From Cyclobacteriaceae bacterium (GTDB lineage: Bacteria; Bacteroidota; Bacteroidia; Cytophagales; Cyclobacteriaceae), in the NCBI GenBank assembly GCA_028278225.1, contig JANQEU010000071.1, positions 90,405-154,404 of the forward strand: a stretch of DNA of 64,000 bases, given 5' to 3'. Both the position numbers and the translations under genes were made by a program. Positions 42,924 through 53,200 of the stretch are shown here, in pieces (the first letter of the stretch is position 1; each line of letters starts with the position of its first letter). The notes under the pieces are model-generated. The model saw only the letters and a program-made list of their open reading frames with translations, was not told the origin of the DNA and did no database searches.

Positions 42924-43772
42924 TTACTTTTTGCGCTGCATAAATATCCCAAGCTGATAAGCCGGTGCCGCCAAAATGCGCTCACCCCTGGCGGCAAACC
43001 CTATTCCAGCTGTTATTCCCCAATTTTTGCCCAGATAATAGGAAACTTCAGGAGTGATGCTCAGGTATTCCGTATTGTTGGAAAAAATGCCATTTCCTGC
43101 CGAGCCAGTAGGGTCGCCATTCTTTAACGATTCGACACCATACACTTTCAGCGCCAGCAGGGCCTTATCTTTCACAAGATATCCAACCTCCAATCCATAG
43201 TGGAATTCCTCCGAAAACCCCTTAGTCCGATTATTGAATCCCAGTGATACTGTTGAATAAACCGGTTTTGGATAAAAAGATCTGCTAATATCAACTTTGA
43301 CCAACTGATTGAATTCTCCATCCCCGGTTTGCAGGATCTGCCCCTCACCACCTCTGTCTTCACCTAGTGGAACGCCAAATAGCAGGTTAATGCCTACCAC
43401 AATTGATCCCTGCTGCAACAGTCCATACTTAAATCCGACCAGCAGATCTCCAATATTCGTTTCTTCATCTCCCGCAATTGTCCGTCCACTTTGTCTGAAT
43501 TTTATTTCATTCAAAGTGTTTCTGACGAAAAAAGGGACATATCCAATTGCCGTAATATTATCGGTAATCCCATATTCACAATAGAAACTCGTTGCATGGT
43601 AACCGACGGTTGTAATAGGTATGATATCACCCTTGGGATTGTAAAAGTCACTTGCCAAAATCGAATACTGGCCCAGTTTGAAATAACCGTTCCCTTTCTT
43701 TTCTGTCCACCCCCCTCCTGCAACTATATCGAAAGACACAAGAATAAAAACGATCGCTGCTTTGTACTTCAT
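42924..43772 (-). CDS. Outer-membrane beta-barrel protein
   Basis: 282 residues. Signal peptide MKYKAAIVFILVSFDIVAGG, then beta strands with alternating aromatic residues (GYFKLGQYSILASDFY, SFYCEYGITDNITAIGYVPFFV, DLLVGFKYGLLQQGSIVVGINLLFG, FHYGLEVGYLV, YLSITPEVSYYLGKNWGITAGIGFA) as in transporter-like barrels of the MetA-pathway phenol-degradation type. No enzymatic motif. It starts 12 bases after the stop of the DM13 lipoprotein on the same strand, so the two are probably made together and may work as a surface unit. Confidence 0.8.
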   Translation of the reverse strand: MKYKAAIVFILVSFDIVAGGGWTEKKGNGYFKLGQYSILASDFYNPKGDIIPITTVGYHATSFYCEYGITDNITAIGYVPFFVRNTLNEIKFRQSGRTIAGDEETNIGDLLVGFKYGLLQQGSIVVGINLLFGVPLGEDRGGEGQILQTGDGEFNQLVKVDISRSFYPKPVYSTVSLGFNNRTKGFSEEFHYGLEVGYLVKDKALLALKVYGVESLKNGDPTGSAGNGIFSNNTEYLSITPEVSYYLGKNWGITAGIGFAARGERILAAPAYQLGIFMQRKK

Positions 43773-43784
43773 TTCATGCTGTCA

Positions 43785-44726
43785 TTAGGATTCAAAATCC
43801 GCAATACCAAATGTTATTGATGCGGGCTTACACAGTATAATGACATACCTGTACGTCGTAAACTCAACGCTTGTTCCCGCCGTCGCGGCAATTTCGGACA
43901 CATTAAATGTGTGCGCACCATTACTCTCGACTTCACCGAGCTCCAGGCCATTTGCACGGGTGGATGCTCCACCGGTGGAGTTTGACAGGTAAATGAATGT
44001 CCCCAGTGCAAAGTCCGTTTTGAAGTCATCACCGAGCTCCAGAATTATGTTATCGCCATCCATTTTCAATGTTGCCGTACCTTCACCGGTATATCCCGAA
44101 CTACCCATAAATGTCGCTACCCTTTCGACCACACCAACAGTCAACGGATAGGGCTCGCTTCTGATACCACCTGCAATGGCATAGATATTGGTTATCCCGT
44201 CTGCCACTCCCGTGACCATTCCATCCTGTGTTACGCGAGCTACTGTGGTATCCCCGCTTTCCCATACGACTTCCTCGGCTAAAACCTCATTGTTAAAATT
44301 AAATGCTGTTGCAGTTAAAGTTATGGTACTTCCCACGGCGATTTCATTTGGCCCCGGGGCAATAACCACACTGGCAACATCCTCGGGAGAGCCTATGATA
44401 TTCACCAGGATGGTATCACTGGTGGTTTGTTCAAAATAAGAATAGATGCGGGCTTGTCCGATGGTAAGTGGTGTGACCAACCCATCCTCGCTGACTGAGA
44501 CTATGTCCTCATTAAAATTGAAATACCGGATATCCACAACTTCCTCTACTCCATACTCATTGAAATATACTGATTCCAGTTGGAGCGAAGTAGATAAGAC
44601 GACGGCGGTATCACCTGAATTCAACAGGATCTTTTTCGGTACAATCGGATCGTCCAGAATATCGGTGCCAACACATCCTGTGATGATAATTAAAACGCCA
44701 GTAAGTAATCTGATCACAACTCTCAT
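43785..44726 (-). CDS. Lipoprotein with Ig-like (BIG2) repeats and DM13 domain
   Basis: 313 residues. Lipoprotein signal MRVVIRLLTGVLIIITGC. Two BIG2-like repeats follow (KKILLNSGDTAVVLSTSLQLESVYFNEYG...VSEDGLVTPLTIGQARIY and SVVIAPGPNEIAVGSTITLTATAFN...VTQDGMVTGVADGITNIYA). The C-terminal 105 residues look like a DM13 domain: GEGTATLKMDGDNIILELGDDFKTDFALGTFIYLSN and YVIILCKPASITFGIADF with the single conserved Cys. DM13 domains are proposed electron-transfer or redox modules. Next to an outer-membrane barrel gene, 12 bases apart. Confidence 0.8.
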   Translation of the reverse strand: MRVVIRLLTGVLIIITGCVGTDILDDPIVPKKILLNSGDTAVVLSTSLQLESVYFNEYGVEEVVDIRYFNFNEDIVSVSEDGLVTPLTIGQARIYSYFEQTTSDTILVNIIGSPEDVASVVIAPGPNEIAVGSTITLTATAFNFNNEVLAEEVVWESGDTTVARVTQDGMVTGVADGITNIYAIAGGIRSEPYPLTVGVVERVATFMGSSGYTGEGTATLKMDGDNIILELGDDFKTDFALGTFIYLSNSTGGASTRANGLELGEVESNGAHTFNVSEIAATAGTSVEFTTYRYVIILCKPASITFGIADFES

Positions 44727-44938
44727 GAAACCGTAATTCCAACTTAAAGTTAAAACTTACCTGGTGTTGGTTCATGAATAGTTTAATGAAAGGGTCATTT
44801 ACAAGACCTAGTTCAAGAGAAAGTTTTGAAAAGTATTTCGGTGTAAGAAGGATAGTAGGATCAGGAATTCCGTCTTGATACCATAAATGCGAATTGAGAG
44901 TTCAATCCTAAACCTTTCCGGTTACTGCTTCGTTTATA

Positions 44939-44964
44939 TATTTATTCTATAATCAGAATAAATA
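44939..44964 (+). promoter_or_regulatory. Palindromic operator candidate of the first PadR gene
   Basis: TATTTATTCT, spacer ATAATC, AGAATAAATA: a perfect 10-base inverted repeat ending 15 bases before the PadR ATG (44980). Position and symmetry fit an autoregulatory operator for a dimeric winged-helix repressor. Confidence 0.6.
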
Positions 44965-44979
44965 GAAATCGAATCGATC

Positions 44980-45309
44980 ATGAAAATTCTTTCGAGATCA
45001 GAAGAGCTGGTTTTACTCGCGGTCTGGAACCTCCAAAAAGATGCGTACGGGGTATCGATCAGAAAATACATTATAGAGAAAACGGGAGTGAATTGGTCGA
45101 TTGGGGCCATTTATGTTCCCCTTGACCGGCTCACAAAATGGAAATTTCTCACTACTGTTACCGGTGACCCTACTCCTGAGCGCGGGGGAAGGAGCAAAAG
45201 ATACTATAAACTCACACCGGAAGGCCTGAAGACATTAAATCATCTGAGATCCGTACAGGAGTCCATGTGGTCCACGCTGCCGGATCTGGGATGGGATCAA
45301 AGTAGTTGA
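44980..45309 (+). CDS. PadR-family transcriptional regulator
   Basis: 109 residues, a small PadR (winged helix plus C-terminal helix). SRSEELVLLAVWNLQKDAYGVSIRKYIIEKTGVNWSIGAIYVPLDRLTKWKFLTTVTGDPTPERGGRSKRYYKLTPEGLKTLNHLR matches the PadR core, including the GGRSKRYYKLTPEG wing. The permease gene starts one base after its stop. This PadR plus permease-with-prefix-domain arrangement recurs at 54.5-57.5 kb. It probably represses the permease operon through the palindrome just upstream; the ligand is unknown. Confidence 0.94.
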   Translation: MKILSRSEELVLLAVWNLQKDAYGVSIRKYIIEKTGVNWSIGAIYVPLDRLTKWKFLTTVTGDPTPERGGRSKRYYKLTPEGLKTLNHLRSVQESMWSTLPDLGWDQSS

Positions 45310-45310
45310 T

Positions 45311-47914
45311 ATGGCTTCAGAAGATAAATATCCGCCCAGGATCGCAAAATGGTTCATTGAACAATCTGTCACCAAAAGCGAGCGCGATTTTCTTCTTGGT
45401 GATTTCGAGGAATTCTACCAGGAGATCAGGGAGACCCGCGGTACCTATCGGGCAAATATCTGGTACTGGCTGGAAGCATTTAAAACCATTCCGTTACTCA
45501 TAAGCAATTACTTCTACTGGAGGCTGGTAATGTTACAAAATCACATCATCATCGCTTACAGGTTTCTGATAAGGAACCTGGGTTACTCTCTTATCAACAT
45601 TTTCGGACTTACCTCTGGTATTGCCTTTTGTATCTTTATTTTGCTTTTTTGTTTGTTTGAGTTGAGCTATGACGCCTATCACCGGGACGTCGATCGCACG
45701 TATCTTGTAGCTCTTTCCAGAAAATCGGAAACAAGTTTGGAGTTGGTTTCTTCGAATTTTCCTTTACTGGCTCCCACTTTGAAGGAGAAATATCCTCAGG
45801 TGGAAAATGCCGGACGAATAAATACTACCGGGATTGTGCATGTCAGCTACAAAAAAAGGCTATTTAAGGAGGAAGAACTTTGGTATTCGGATTCGGAAAT
45901 ATTTCAACTATTGGATATTCCTTTTATAAAAGGATCACCGAACATGGCACTGACGCGCACCAACACTGCAGTCCTGTCTGAGACAATGGTGAAGAAGTAT
46001 TTTGGTACCGAAGATCCTATCGGGAAAGTCATCCGCGTAGGAGAAAGAGACTATGAGGTCACGGGAATTGTTCGGGATTCACCATACAATACGGTATTCC
46101 GGTATGACATCATCATGTCGTGGAAGACAATCGAGAATGATGAATTTATGGTAGGCTGGCATCCCGGGCTGATCGCTACCCTGTGTTTGATCAAACTTCG
46201 TGAAGAAACGGATCCGAAAAGATTTGAGGAGTTGATCAGTCGTTTGCCGGATGAATTTGTGGCTGAAGCGCTTGCGGAAATGGGTTTAACCTATAGGAAT
46301 TTTCTGCGGCCAATAGATAGTATTCATCTTTATTCTTCGGAGAATGGAACTTTGAATGCCTCGGCGAGTCTGATTTACGTTTATATCTTCTCTGCCGCAG
46401 CCATACTGGTGTTGCTGATTGCCTGCATGAACTTTATGAATTTGTCGACTGCCCGTTTTGCAAATCGAGCCGGGGAGATAGGTATCAGAAAAGTAATTGG
46501 AGCTTATCGCAAACAGATCATTTGGCAGTTTCTTGTTGAATCATTTTTTATGGTGACGCTCGCTTTGGTGTTCGCAATAGCTCTGGTAATTGCTTTCATG
46601 CCTTATTTCAACCAATTGGCAGAAACTTATTTTACGGTTCCCGACCTTTTTCAACCCGGCATTATCCTGGGCCTGATCGCGATCCTTTTTTTTGTAAGTC
46701 TGGTTGCAGGAAGTTACCCCGCTTTTTTCCTTTCCGCATTTAAGCCCATTTCCATCATTCGTGGCACATTGTCCACAGGAATTCGCGGGACCGGCATCCG
46801 GCGATTCCTGGTAGTGTTACAATTTACCATTTCTATATCCATTGTTATCTGCACGATCATCGTCCACAGGCAGCTGAATTATATGAAAACCAGGTCGCTG
46901 GGATTTGACATGGAGGAAAAAATTGTCGTGACACTCAGGGACTGGGATATGATCACCGACAATTATGATCTGATCAAAAGCGAGTTCTTAAAAAACTCGA
47001 ATGTGATTTGCGCATGCGCCTCGTCCGGAGTACCGGGTAGCTTTATTAACAGGACATGGACGTATCCACAAAATGAGGAGTCGGAAAAAGGACAGGGGTT
47101 CAGAAGTTTACGTTGTGACCAGGACTTCATTGAAACGTACGGGATAGAAGTCGTTGCCGGCAGATCCTTCCGGAAGGATATCTCCAGTGACGTCCTGAAC
47201 GCAATTATCCTTAATGAGGCAGGTGTCAAAGCATTTGGCTGGGCATCACCGGAGGAAGCCGTAGGTAAACTCCTGAATGACAGGGGGATTCCGGTTGTCG
47301 GGGTGGTCAAGAATTTCCACTGGTGGGGATTGCAGCACGCTATAGAACCCATGGTTATACGTGTAGTTCCCAGATTGCTAAGGTCCATAACCCTCACGAT
47401 AAACCCATCGAACAGACAGGAGACCATATCGTACATCGAGGAGACATTCAAAACGCTTTTCCCCGGAGATCTGTTTGAGTATTATCATGTCGATACCAAT
47501 TTCCAAAATCAATACAGGTTTGAAGACAAGGTTTATGGCATTTTCCGGATCTTCACCGTTCTGGGATTGATAATTGCGTGCCTCGGGTTAGTAGGTCTGG
47601 CTTCTTTTGTAACCGAGCGCCGGACAAAGGAAATCGGCATTCGCAAGGTTTTTGGAGCGTCGGTTCCAAAGATTGTCACGATGCTGTCAAAGGAGTTCGT
47701 TCTGCTGGTGCTGGTGAGTAATATTGTCGCCTGGCCCCTGGTATATTTTGTTGGTCAAAAATGGCTGCAGAACTTTGCCTACAGAGTCACTTTAGGTGTG
47801 GATTCTTTTATTCTAGCCTCCTTTATCACACTGGTTATTGCTGTGGTGACCGTAAGCTTTCAGGCAATCAAGGCGTCCACAAGAAACCCGGTTACAGCCC
47901 TGAACTACGAATGA
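45311..47914 (+). CDS. FtsX/MacB-type permease with N-terminal prefix domain
   Basis: 867 residues. Residues 1-75 (YPPRIAKWFIEQSVTKSERDFLLGDFEEFYQEIRETRGTYRANIWYWLEAFKTIP) are the permease prefix domain, a cytoplasmic helical segment found ahead of such permeases when a PadR gene precedes them. Then come the first membrane helix (YSLINIFGLTSGIAFCIFILLFCLF), a MacB core domain, EIGIRKVIGAYRKQIIWQFLVESF, a second core domain and EIGIRKVFGASVPKIVTMLSKEFVLLVLVS, ending TRNPVTALNYE. Starts one base after the PadR stop. No ATPase partner here. Confidence 0.93.
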   Translation: MASEDKYPPRIAKWFIEQSVTKSERDFLLGDFEEFYQEIRETRGTYRANIWYWLEAFKTIPLLISNYFYWRLVMLQNHIIIAYRFLIRNLGYSLINIFGLTSGIAFCIFILLFCLFELSYDAYHRDVDRTYLVALSRKSETSLELVSSNFPLLAPTLKEKYPQVENAGRINTTGIVHVSYKKRLFKEEELWYSDSEIFQLLDIPFIKGSPNMALTRTNTAVLSETMVKKYFGTEDPIGKVIRVGERDYEVTGIVRDSPYNTVFRYDIIMSWKTIENDEFMVGWHPGLIATLCLIKLREETDPKRFEELISRLPDEFVAEALAEMGLTYRNFLRPIDSIHLYSSENGTLNASASLIYVYIFSAAAILVLLIACMNFMNLSTARFANRAGEIGIRKVIGAYRKQIIWQFLVESFFMVTLALVFAIALVIAFMPYFNQLAETYFTVPDLFQPGIILGLIAILFFVSLVAGSYPAFFLSAFKPISIIRGTLSTGIRGTGIRRFLVVLQFTISISIVICTIIVHRQLNYMKTRSLGFDMEEKIVVTLRDWDMITDNYDLIKSEFLKNSNVICACASSGVPGSFINRTWTYPQNEESEKGQGFRSLRCDQDFIETYGIEVVAGRSFRKDISSDVLNAIILNEAGVKAFGWASPEEAVGKLLNDRGIPVVGVVKNFHWWGLQHAIEPMVIRVVPRLLRSITLTINPSNRQETISYIEETFKTLFPGDLFEYYHVDTNFQNQYRFEDKVYGIFRIFTVLGLIIACLGLVGLASFVTERRTKEIGIRKVFGASVPKIVTMLSKEFVLLVLVSNIVAWPLVYFVGQKWLQNFAYRVTLGVDSFILASFITLVIAVVTVSFQAIKASTRNPVTALNYE

Positions 47915-48084
47915 ATATTGCAAAATGTGAAAACTCCTCACTTTGTACCCGTTAAGAGGCTTAAAGCATTTTTCGTGTTCTGCACATCGCCGGTCTGAGT
48001 TATCAGACCATAAACTTTCTGCTACATCTTCACATCAATAAAACCAGACATTCCATAGATTGCGAATGCTAATCTCCGGAGCTC

Positions 48085-48999
48085 ATGTATTCCATATTCG
48101 AGGCGCTTCTTCCCATTTTCCTGTTAGTCCTGCTTGGTGTGGCCTTCGGCAGGTGGCAATTTCCGGCACCGGGTTTTTGGATTACTGCCGATCGTATCAC
48201 CTATTACGTGTTTTTACCTGCCCTGATCATTGAAAAACTGGCGATTACATCCTTCACTCTTGAAGATTTTTATTCGCTAACAAGCATTTTGATCTTTTCC
48301 GTCATCACTGTTTCTGTTTTTGTTGTTGCGATCAGAAAAATTTTGCCGGTAAGCGCCGCTTCATTTACTTCCGTTTTTCAGGGAAGTATCAGGCCCAATT
48401 CCTATGTCGCACTGGCCGCAGCCGTAGCACTTTTTGGATCAAACGGACTGGCACTCACAGCCATCGTCATGGCCGGCATTATCCCTTTGGTTAACGTCCT
48501 GTGTGTAACTTCTTTCAGTTATTATGTACCTGTCAAAGGGAAAAGTGGCCGGAATATTATTAAAGGAGTCATAAGTAATCCGTTGGTGGTCGCCTGTGCA
48601 ATTGGTATTTTTCTCAACACAACCAAAATTGGCTTACCATATGTTTCAAATGAATTTTTTAAGATACTGTCAAGTGCTGCGCTTCCTATGGGATTGATTT
48701 CCGTAGGCTACGGCTTAAGGTTGCAGGGTGCAAAAGGACAGGTAATCCCGGTATTAGTTGCATCGGGGCTGAAACTTGTGGTACTACCTCTTCTGACTTA
48801 TTACTTTCTGAATCTGACGGGAACCGAGGGTATGCGAGCTTCCGTAGCCATACTCTTTTCCTCTGTTCCGTGTGCGGTATCATCCTACATATTGGCGGGG
48901 CACCTCAATGGGGATCAAAAACTGATGGCAACCATCATTACCATGGAAACGCTGGCAGCATTTGTCACCATGCCATTAATGCTGGTCCTGATGACCTGA
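48085..48999 (+). CDS. AEC-family transporter (auxin efflux carrier type)
   Basis: 304 residues, wholly hydrophobic with about ten membrane segments. The start MYSIFEALLPIFLLVLLGVAFGRWQF and the middle GSIRPNSYVALAAAVALFGSNGLALTAIVMAGIIPLVNVLCV carry the conserved asparagine and glycine positions of the AEC/bile-acid transporter superfamily; the second half (SNPLVVACAIGIFLNTTKIGLPYVSNEFFKILSSAALPMGLISVGYGL) repeats the pattern. Probable inner-membrane carrier for an organic anion; substrate unknown. Single gene, 170 bases after the permease. Confidence 0.92.
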   Translation: MYSIFEALLPIFLLVLLGVAFGRWQFPAPGFWITADRITYYVFLPALIIEKLAITSFTLEDFYSLTSILIFSVITVSVFVVAIRKILPVSAASFTSVFQGSIRPNSYVALAAAVALFGSNGLALTAIVMAGIIPLVNVLCVTSFSYYVPVKGKSGRNIIKGVISNPLVVACAIGIFLNTTKIGLPYVSNEFFKILSSAALPMGLISVGYGLRLQGAKGQVIPVLVASGLKLVVLPLLTYYFLNLTGTEGMRASVAILFSSVPCAVSSYILAGHLNGDQKLMATIITMETLAAFVTMPLMLVLMT

Positions 49000-49040
49000 C
49001 ATGTTTCCGAAGATTACCAGTGACATGACATGAGTTACAA

Positions 49041-49123
49041 TGTTGATCATTGCAACAGGGACTATAGCTTTCAGGCAATCCAAGTATCCGGCAGAAACCC
49101 GGTTACCGCACTGGGTTATTCAG
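49041..49123 (+). pseudogene. Fragment of the 3' end of an FtsX-type permease gene
   Basis: The plus strand reads LIIATGT, then after a one-base shift SFQAIQVSGRNPVTALGYSG. The intact permease ends SFQAIKASTRNPVTALNYE, and the DNA is also similar over about 50 bases (for example TTTCAGGCAATC and AGAAACCCGGTTAC in both). A short duplicated or rearranged remnant lying between the AEC gene and the end of the PD40 gene, whose last codons it overlaps. Confidence 0.6.
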
Positions 49124-50126
49124 GCCTTAAATGTTCTATAATTTTGGAGTCTACCCAATAGATATCGCCCCAGCCATTTCCGGGATTACTGTATTTTTCC
49201 AGATACTCCGCAAAGCTTAATTCCTTATCCGCAAGACCGGAATCCACCCTGTCTGAAACGAAGAAAAGAAACTTACCATTTGGTGAAACATATGGATATC
49301 TCTCATTCCAGGGGCCGTTAATTGCAGATCCCAAATTGACCGGCTCAGTCCAGTTATCTTCCGGATCTCTAAAACTCACATAAAGATCACCGCTTCCAAA
49401 ACCTCCCTCACGCGTAGACGAGAAAAGCAAATAGCTTTCATCCGGTGAAATGAAAGGTGTCCAGTCAATATATATTGAATTTATACTTTCCGGAAGCAAT
49501 TTCGGATCCTGATACCTGCCGCTGATGAGTTCAGATCGATAAATGCCGTAATTATTTTTTCCTCCCTCAAAGTGGCCAACGTAATAAATGGTAAGGTCAT
49601 TGGTAACAGTTGCCATGAACTCATGTTCCTTTGTATTCACGGGTGGTCCCAGGTTCTTAGGTGATGACCAACCCAAATTTGAAGATGCCACATACCAGAT
49701 ATCCTGTTTCCCCATAGATGTATCCTGACCGCTTGCGGATGTAGTAGATGTGAAGTAGATCCGATCACCCGGAGGTGCAAAATAAGCCTCGTAGGAATTG
49801 GCCAAAGAAATAATATTTGTGTATCCGGGTTCACACCACGTGCCATCTATGATTTTGGATTCAATGATCCGTATGGGAAATTTGTAGGTGTAGTTACTCC
49901 TGAAGCCTGAGGTCCACAATATGTGATCACCTTCCGGTGAAAATGAGGGAAAACTATGTTCATGCAATCCCGATGATACAAATCCGGGAGCATAGATCTC
50001 CGGGATAAATTCAGGCGGCTCCAGGCCAAGGTAGTGTCCTGTGTATGCTCTTTCAGGTATCTCCTGAGAAACCAGGTGAAATGGCGAAGCGACAAGTAGT
50101 AAGATAAAAACAATAAACTTTTTCAT
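49116..50126 (-). CDS. PD40/TolB-like beta-propeller protein, secreted
   Basis: 336 residues from ATG 50126, which starts a signal peptide (MKKFIVFILLLVASPFHLVSQ); the frame extends to 50192 but the first 22 residues are not signal-like. Repeated SPDESYLLFSSTREGGFGSGDLYVSFRD and SPNGKFLFFVSDR blocks are PD40/WD40-like propeller blades. Family members occur as exported sensors or binding proteins and in the OmpA-PD40 type IX accessory proteins, though no OmpA domain is present here. No catalytic motif. Minus strand, followed on the left by the permease fragment. Confidence 0.85.
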   Translation of the reverse strand: MKKFIVFILLLVASPFHLVSQEIPERAYTGHYLGLEPPEFIPEIYAPGFVSSGLHEHSFPSFSPEGDHILWTSGFRSNYTYKFPIRIIESKIIDGTWCEPGYTNIISLANSYEAYFAPPGDRIYFTSTTSASGQDTSMGKQDIWYVASSNLGWSSPKNLGPPVNTKEHEFMATVTNDLTIYYVGHFEGGKNNYGIYRSELISGRYQDPKLLPESINSIYIDWTPFISPDESYLLFSSTREGGFGSGDLYVSFRDPEDNWTEPVNLGSAINGPWNERYPYVSPNGKFLFFVSDRVDSGLADKELSFAEYLEKYSNPGNGWGDIYWVDSKIIEHLRPE

Positions 50127-50203
50127 GCTTTGCAGGAGAAAGTGTCTCTTTTGATTACCCCAGTCCAAACGGATTGTACTTACTGACGCCAATCCAAATT
50201 CAT

Positions 50204-53200
50204 CTAGTCATTTGTTTTGATAATGATCCGTTCCACATCTGCCTCCTCCAGTGCTGCCTTAAAGGTTTCAAACTCACCGTTAACGACGGCTTTGTATTCC
50301 GCTTCAATGGATGTAAACTGCTTTTGAAGGTCCTCCCATCTTTCCAGCATTCCTCCCGTGGGAGCATTGTGTTCATATGCAATCACCTGGTACAACCTGG
50401 CAATGTGATTGCTAAAGACCCGTGTGAAGTTGATCTCATCCTGGGTAGTCTCAATTTTGTTTTGGACCAGCCGATCTTCCACCGAGGAGAGTTTCTTATC
50501 CAGACTATCCGCCAGGGATTTCAGTTTGGCTTCATGCCCGGCGTCAACGGCGCGCTTTGCAATATCCGTGGCCTGATTTCTAATGGAGCGGATGTTCCTG
50601 ATCAAATCCTGTGACTTATTGATCAGGTCAATGACATCCTGCTCAAGCTCGAACTTTTCCCGGAGTCCTGAAATAGTGATCTCCTCCCATCTCGGATCCA
50701 ATAACACCTCAAACGAGTTTGTCGAACTCCATTCACCCACAGCCAATTCCACCTCGTAAGTTCCGGGGACAGCCTTTGAACCTGGTTCCCGACCGGCGCT
50801 GAAAACCATGGCCACAAAGTTATCCACCATTCTTGGGGCACTATAAGTCAGGTTCCATCTCAGCGAATTGAAACCTTGCGATGGTTTAAGTTTATGCTCA
50901 CCTGATTTTTCATCAGGAAAAGTACTCCATTTTTGAGCTATTCGGTCCTGATCGTCCCTGACGATAACTGTTATTGTATCCGAATCACCGTATTCCTCCA
51001 AATAATAGTTGACAACAGCATTCATACCGGTCCAGCCACCAACATTAGTTCTGTAGGTATCCCTGACATTGTACAGGAAATGGATATTGTCTGCCGTCGC
51101 ATCTCTGGCCTGCTGGATTGGTGTGAGATCATCCAATATCCAAAACGAACGTCCCTGGGTACTGATCGCCAGATCATTGTTCACCGTTTCCATATCTGTT
51201 ATCGGTACATGCGGCAGATTCAATTGCAGTGACTGCCAGTTATCTCCATTGTCAAATGAAACGTACATCCCGAACTCAGACCCGGCATAGAGGAGTCCTT
51301 TGACCATGGTATCCTCCGCTACGGCCCTCACAAAATGATCATCGGGAATGCCGTTAGCCCCAGTCGTCAGAAGGCTCCAACTTTGACCGTAATCATCGGT
51401 AAGGAAAATGTAGGGTTTAAAATCACCATCCCGGTATTTGTAAATAGCAGCTATGGCCCTGCCAGGGTTATGTGGAGATACTTCTATTTTATTTACCGTT
51501 CCCTCTACGGGCATATCTGCCGGTGTGATGTTCTGCCAGCTTTCCCCACCATCCCTGGTAATATGGATCAGGCCATCGTCCGAACCAGCCCAGATTGTAC
51601 CTTTTTCGTAAGGTGATTCTTCCAATGCAAAAATGGTGGAATACACCTCCACACCCGTGGCATCGTGCTGAATGGGTCCGCCGGGAATATCATGATATTT
51701 ATCAAGCTTTCCGGTAAGGTCCGGACTGATGACCTCCCAGGTTTGACCTTTATCAGTGGATCTGTGGACATAATTGGACGCAACATAGATCTCCCCGGGA
51801 TCATGGACCGATACGAAAAGGGGATAATTCCACTGGAACCTGTATTTCAGATCTCTTTGCGCTGTCCCCTCGGTGTAATGAGGGTACGGAGTAACCTGCC
51901 TCATCTCACCTGACGCAAGGTTCACATAAGTAATCTCCCCACTATAAGTGCCGGCATAGATTATTTCCGGATTTGAGGGGTGAACAGCTACATCGGCACT
52001 TTCGCCGCCACCCACGCCGATCCAATTGCCAAGGGAAGTCAATGAACGGGTAGGACGGCTGGGAACGGAAATGGTGGTATTGTCCTGCTGGCCGGCATAC
52101 AGCCTGTAAGGGAACTGATTATCAACGGTAATACGATAGAACTCGGAAGTCGGCTGATTCAGGATTGAAGACCAGGACTTTCCACCGTTCAGCGAAACAT
52201 TTGCACCGCCATCGTTACAATTGATCATGATATCGGTGTCATTTGGATTGATCCAAACACCATGATTGTCTCCGTGAGGTGTCCAGATCCTCTCAAATCC
52301 TTTGCCACCATCTACGGACTTGTAGAAGCCCGTATTGGAAGCATATATGGTATTTTCATTTTTCGGGTCGGCGGTTATGTGGCTGTAATACCAACCCCTC
52401 TGTCGAAGTTTGTGATCCCTGTTGATCCGGTTCCAGCTTTTTCCGCCATCATCCGACCGGTACAATCCCCCTTTCTCTTCTTCTGCCGCCTGGATCTGGG
52501 CCCATAACCGGTCAGGGTTTGAAGGGGAAATCGCCAGACCGATCCTTCCCAATAGCCCATCCGGTAAACCGCCCTCCAGTTCATTCCACGTGTCTCCGCC
52601 GTCCTTGCTCTGATAGATCCCTCCCTCTTCCCCTCCGTCAATCAGCGTCCATGGTTTGCGCTCGACTTGCCACATCGCCGCGCACAGTATTCTTGGGTTT
52701 GCGGGATTGATGACAAGGTCAACGGAACCTGTCCGGTCACTTATGAAAAGGACCTTCTCCCAGTTTTGCCCTCCGTCTTTAGACCGGAAAACCCCGCGTT
52801 CCGGGTTTGACCTAAAGATGTTCCCGAGAGCGGAAACCCAAACGATATCCGGATTTTTGGGGTGTACCACAATTTTGCCGATCTGCCCGGCTTCAGGGAG
52901 ACCTGAAAATTTCCATGTTTTTCCTTCATCCTCCGATTTGAATATTCCAATGCCGGGAGAAATATTACCTCTTGGACAGGCTGAGCCCGTTCCAACGTAG
53001 ATCACATTCGGATCAGACAGGGCAACTTCAATGGCCCCAATGGAACCTGCTTTTATCTGTCCGTCAGAAATATTTACCCAGTTAGTACCCGCATCCTCTG
53101 TTTTCCAAACACCGCCACCCGTGCTTCCCATGTAAAAAGTATAAGGTTTGGAAGGGATTCCGGCAATTGCAGTGGCACGCCCACCCCGTGTGGGTCCTAC

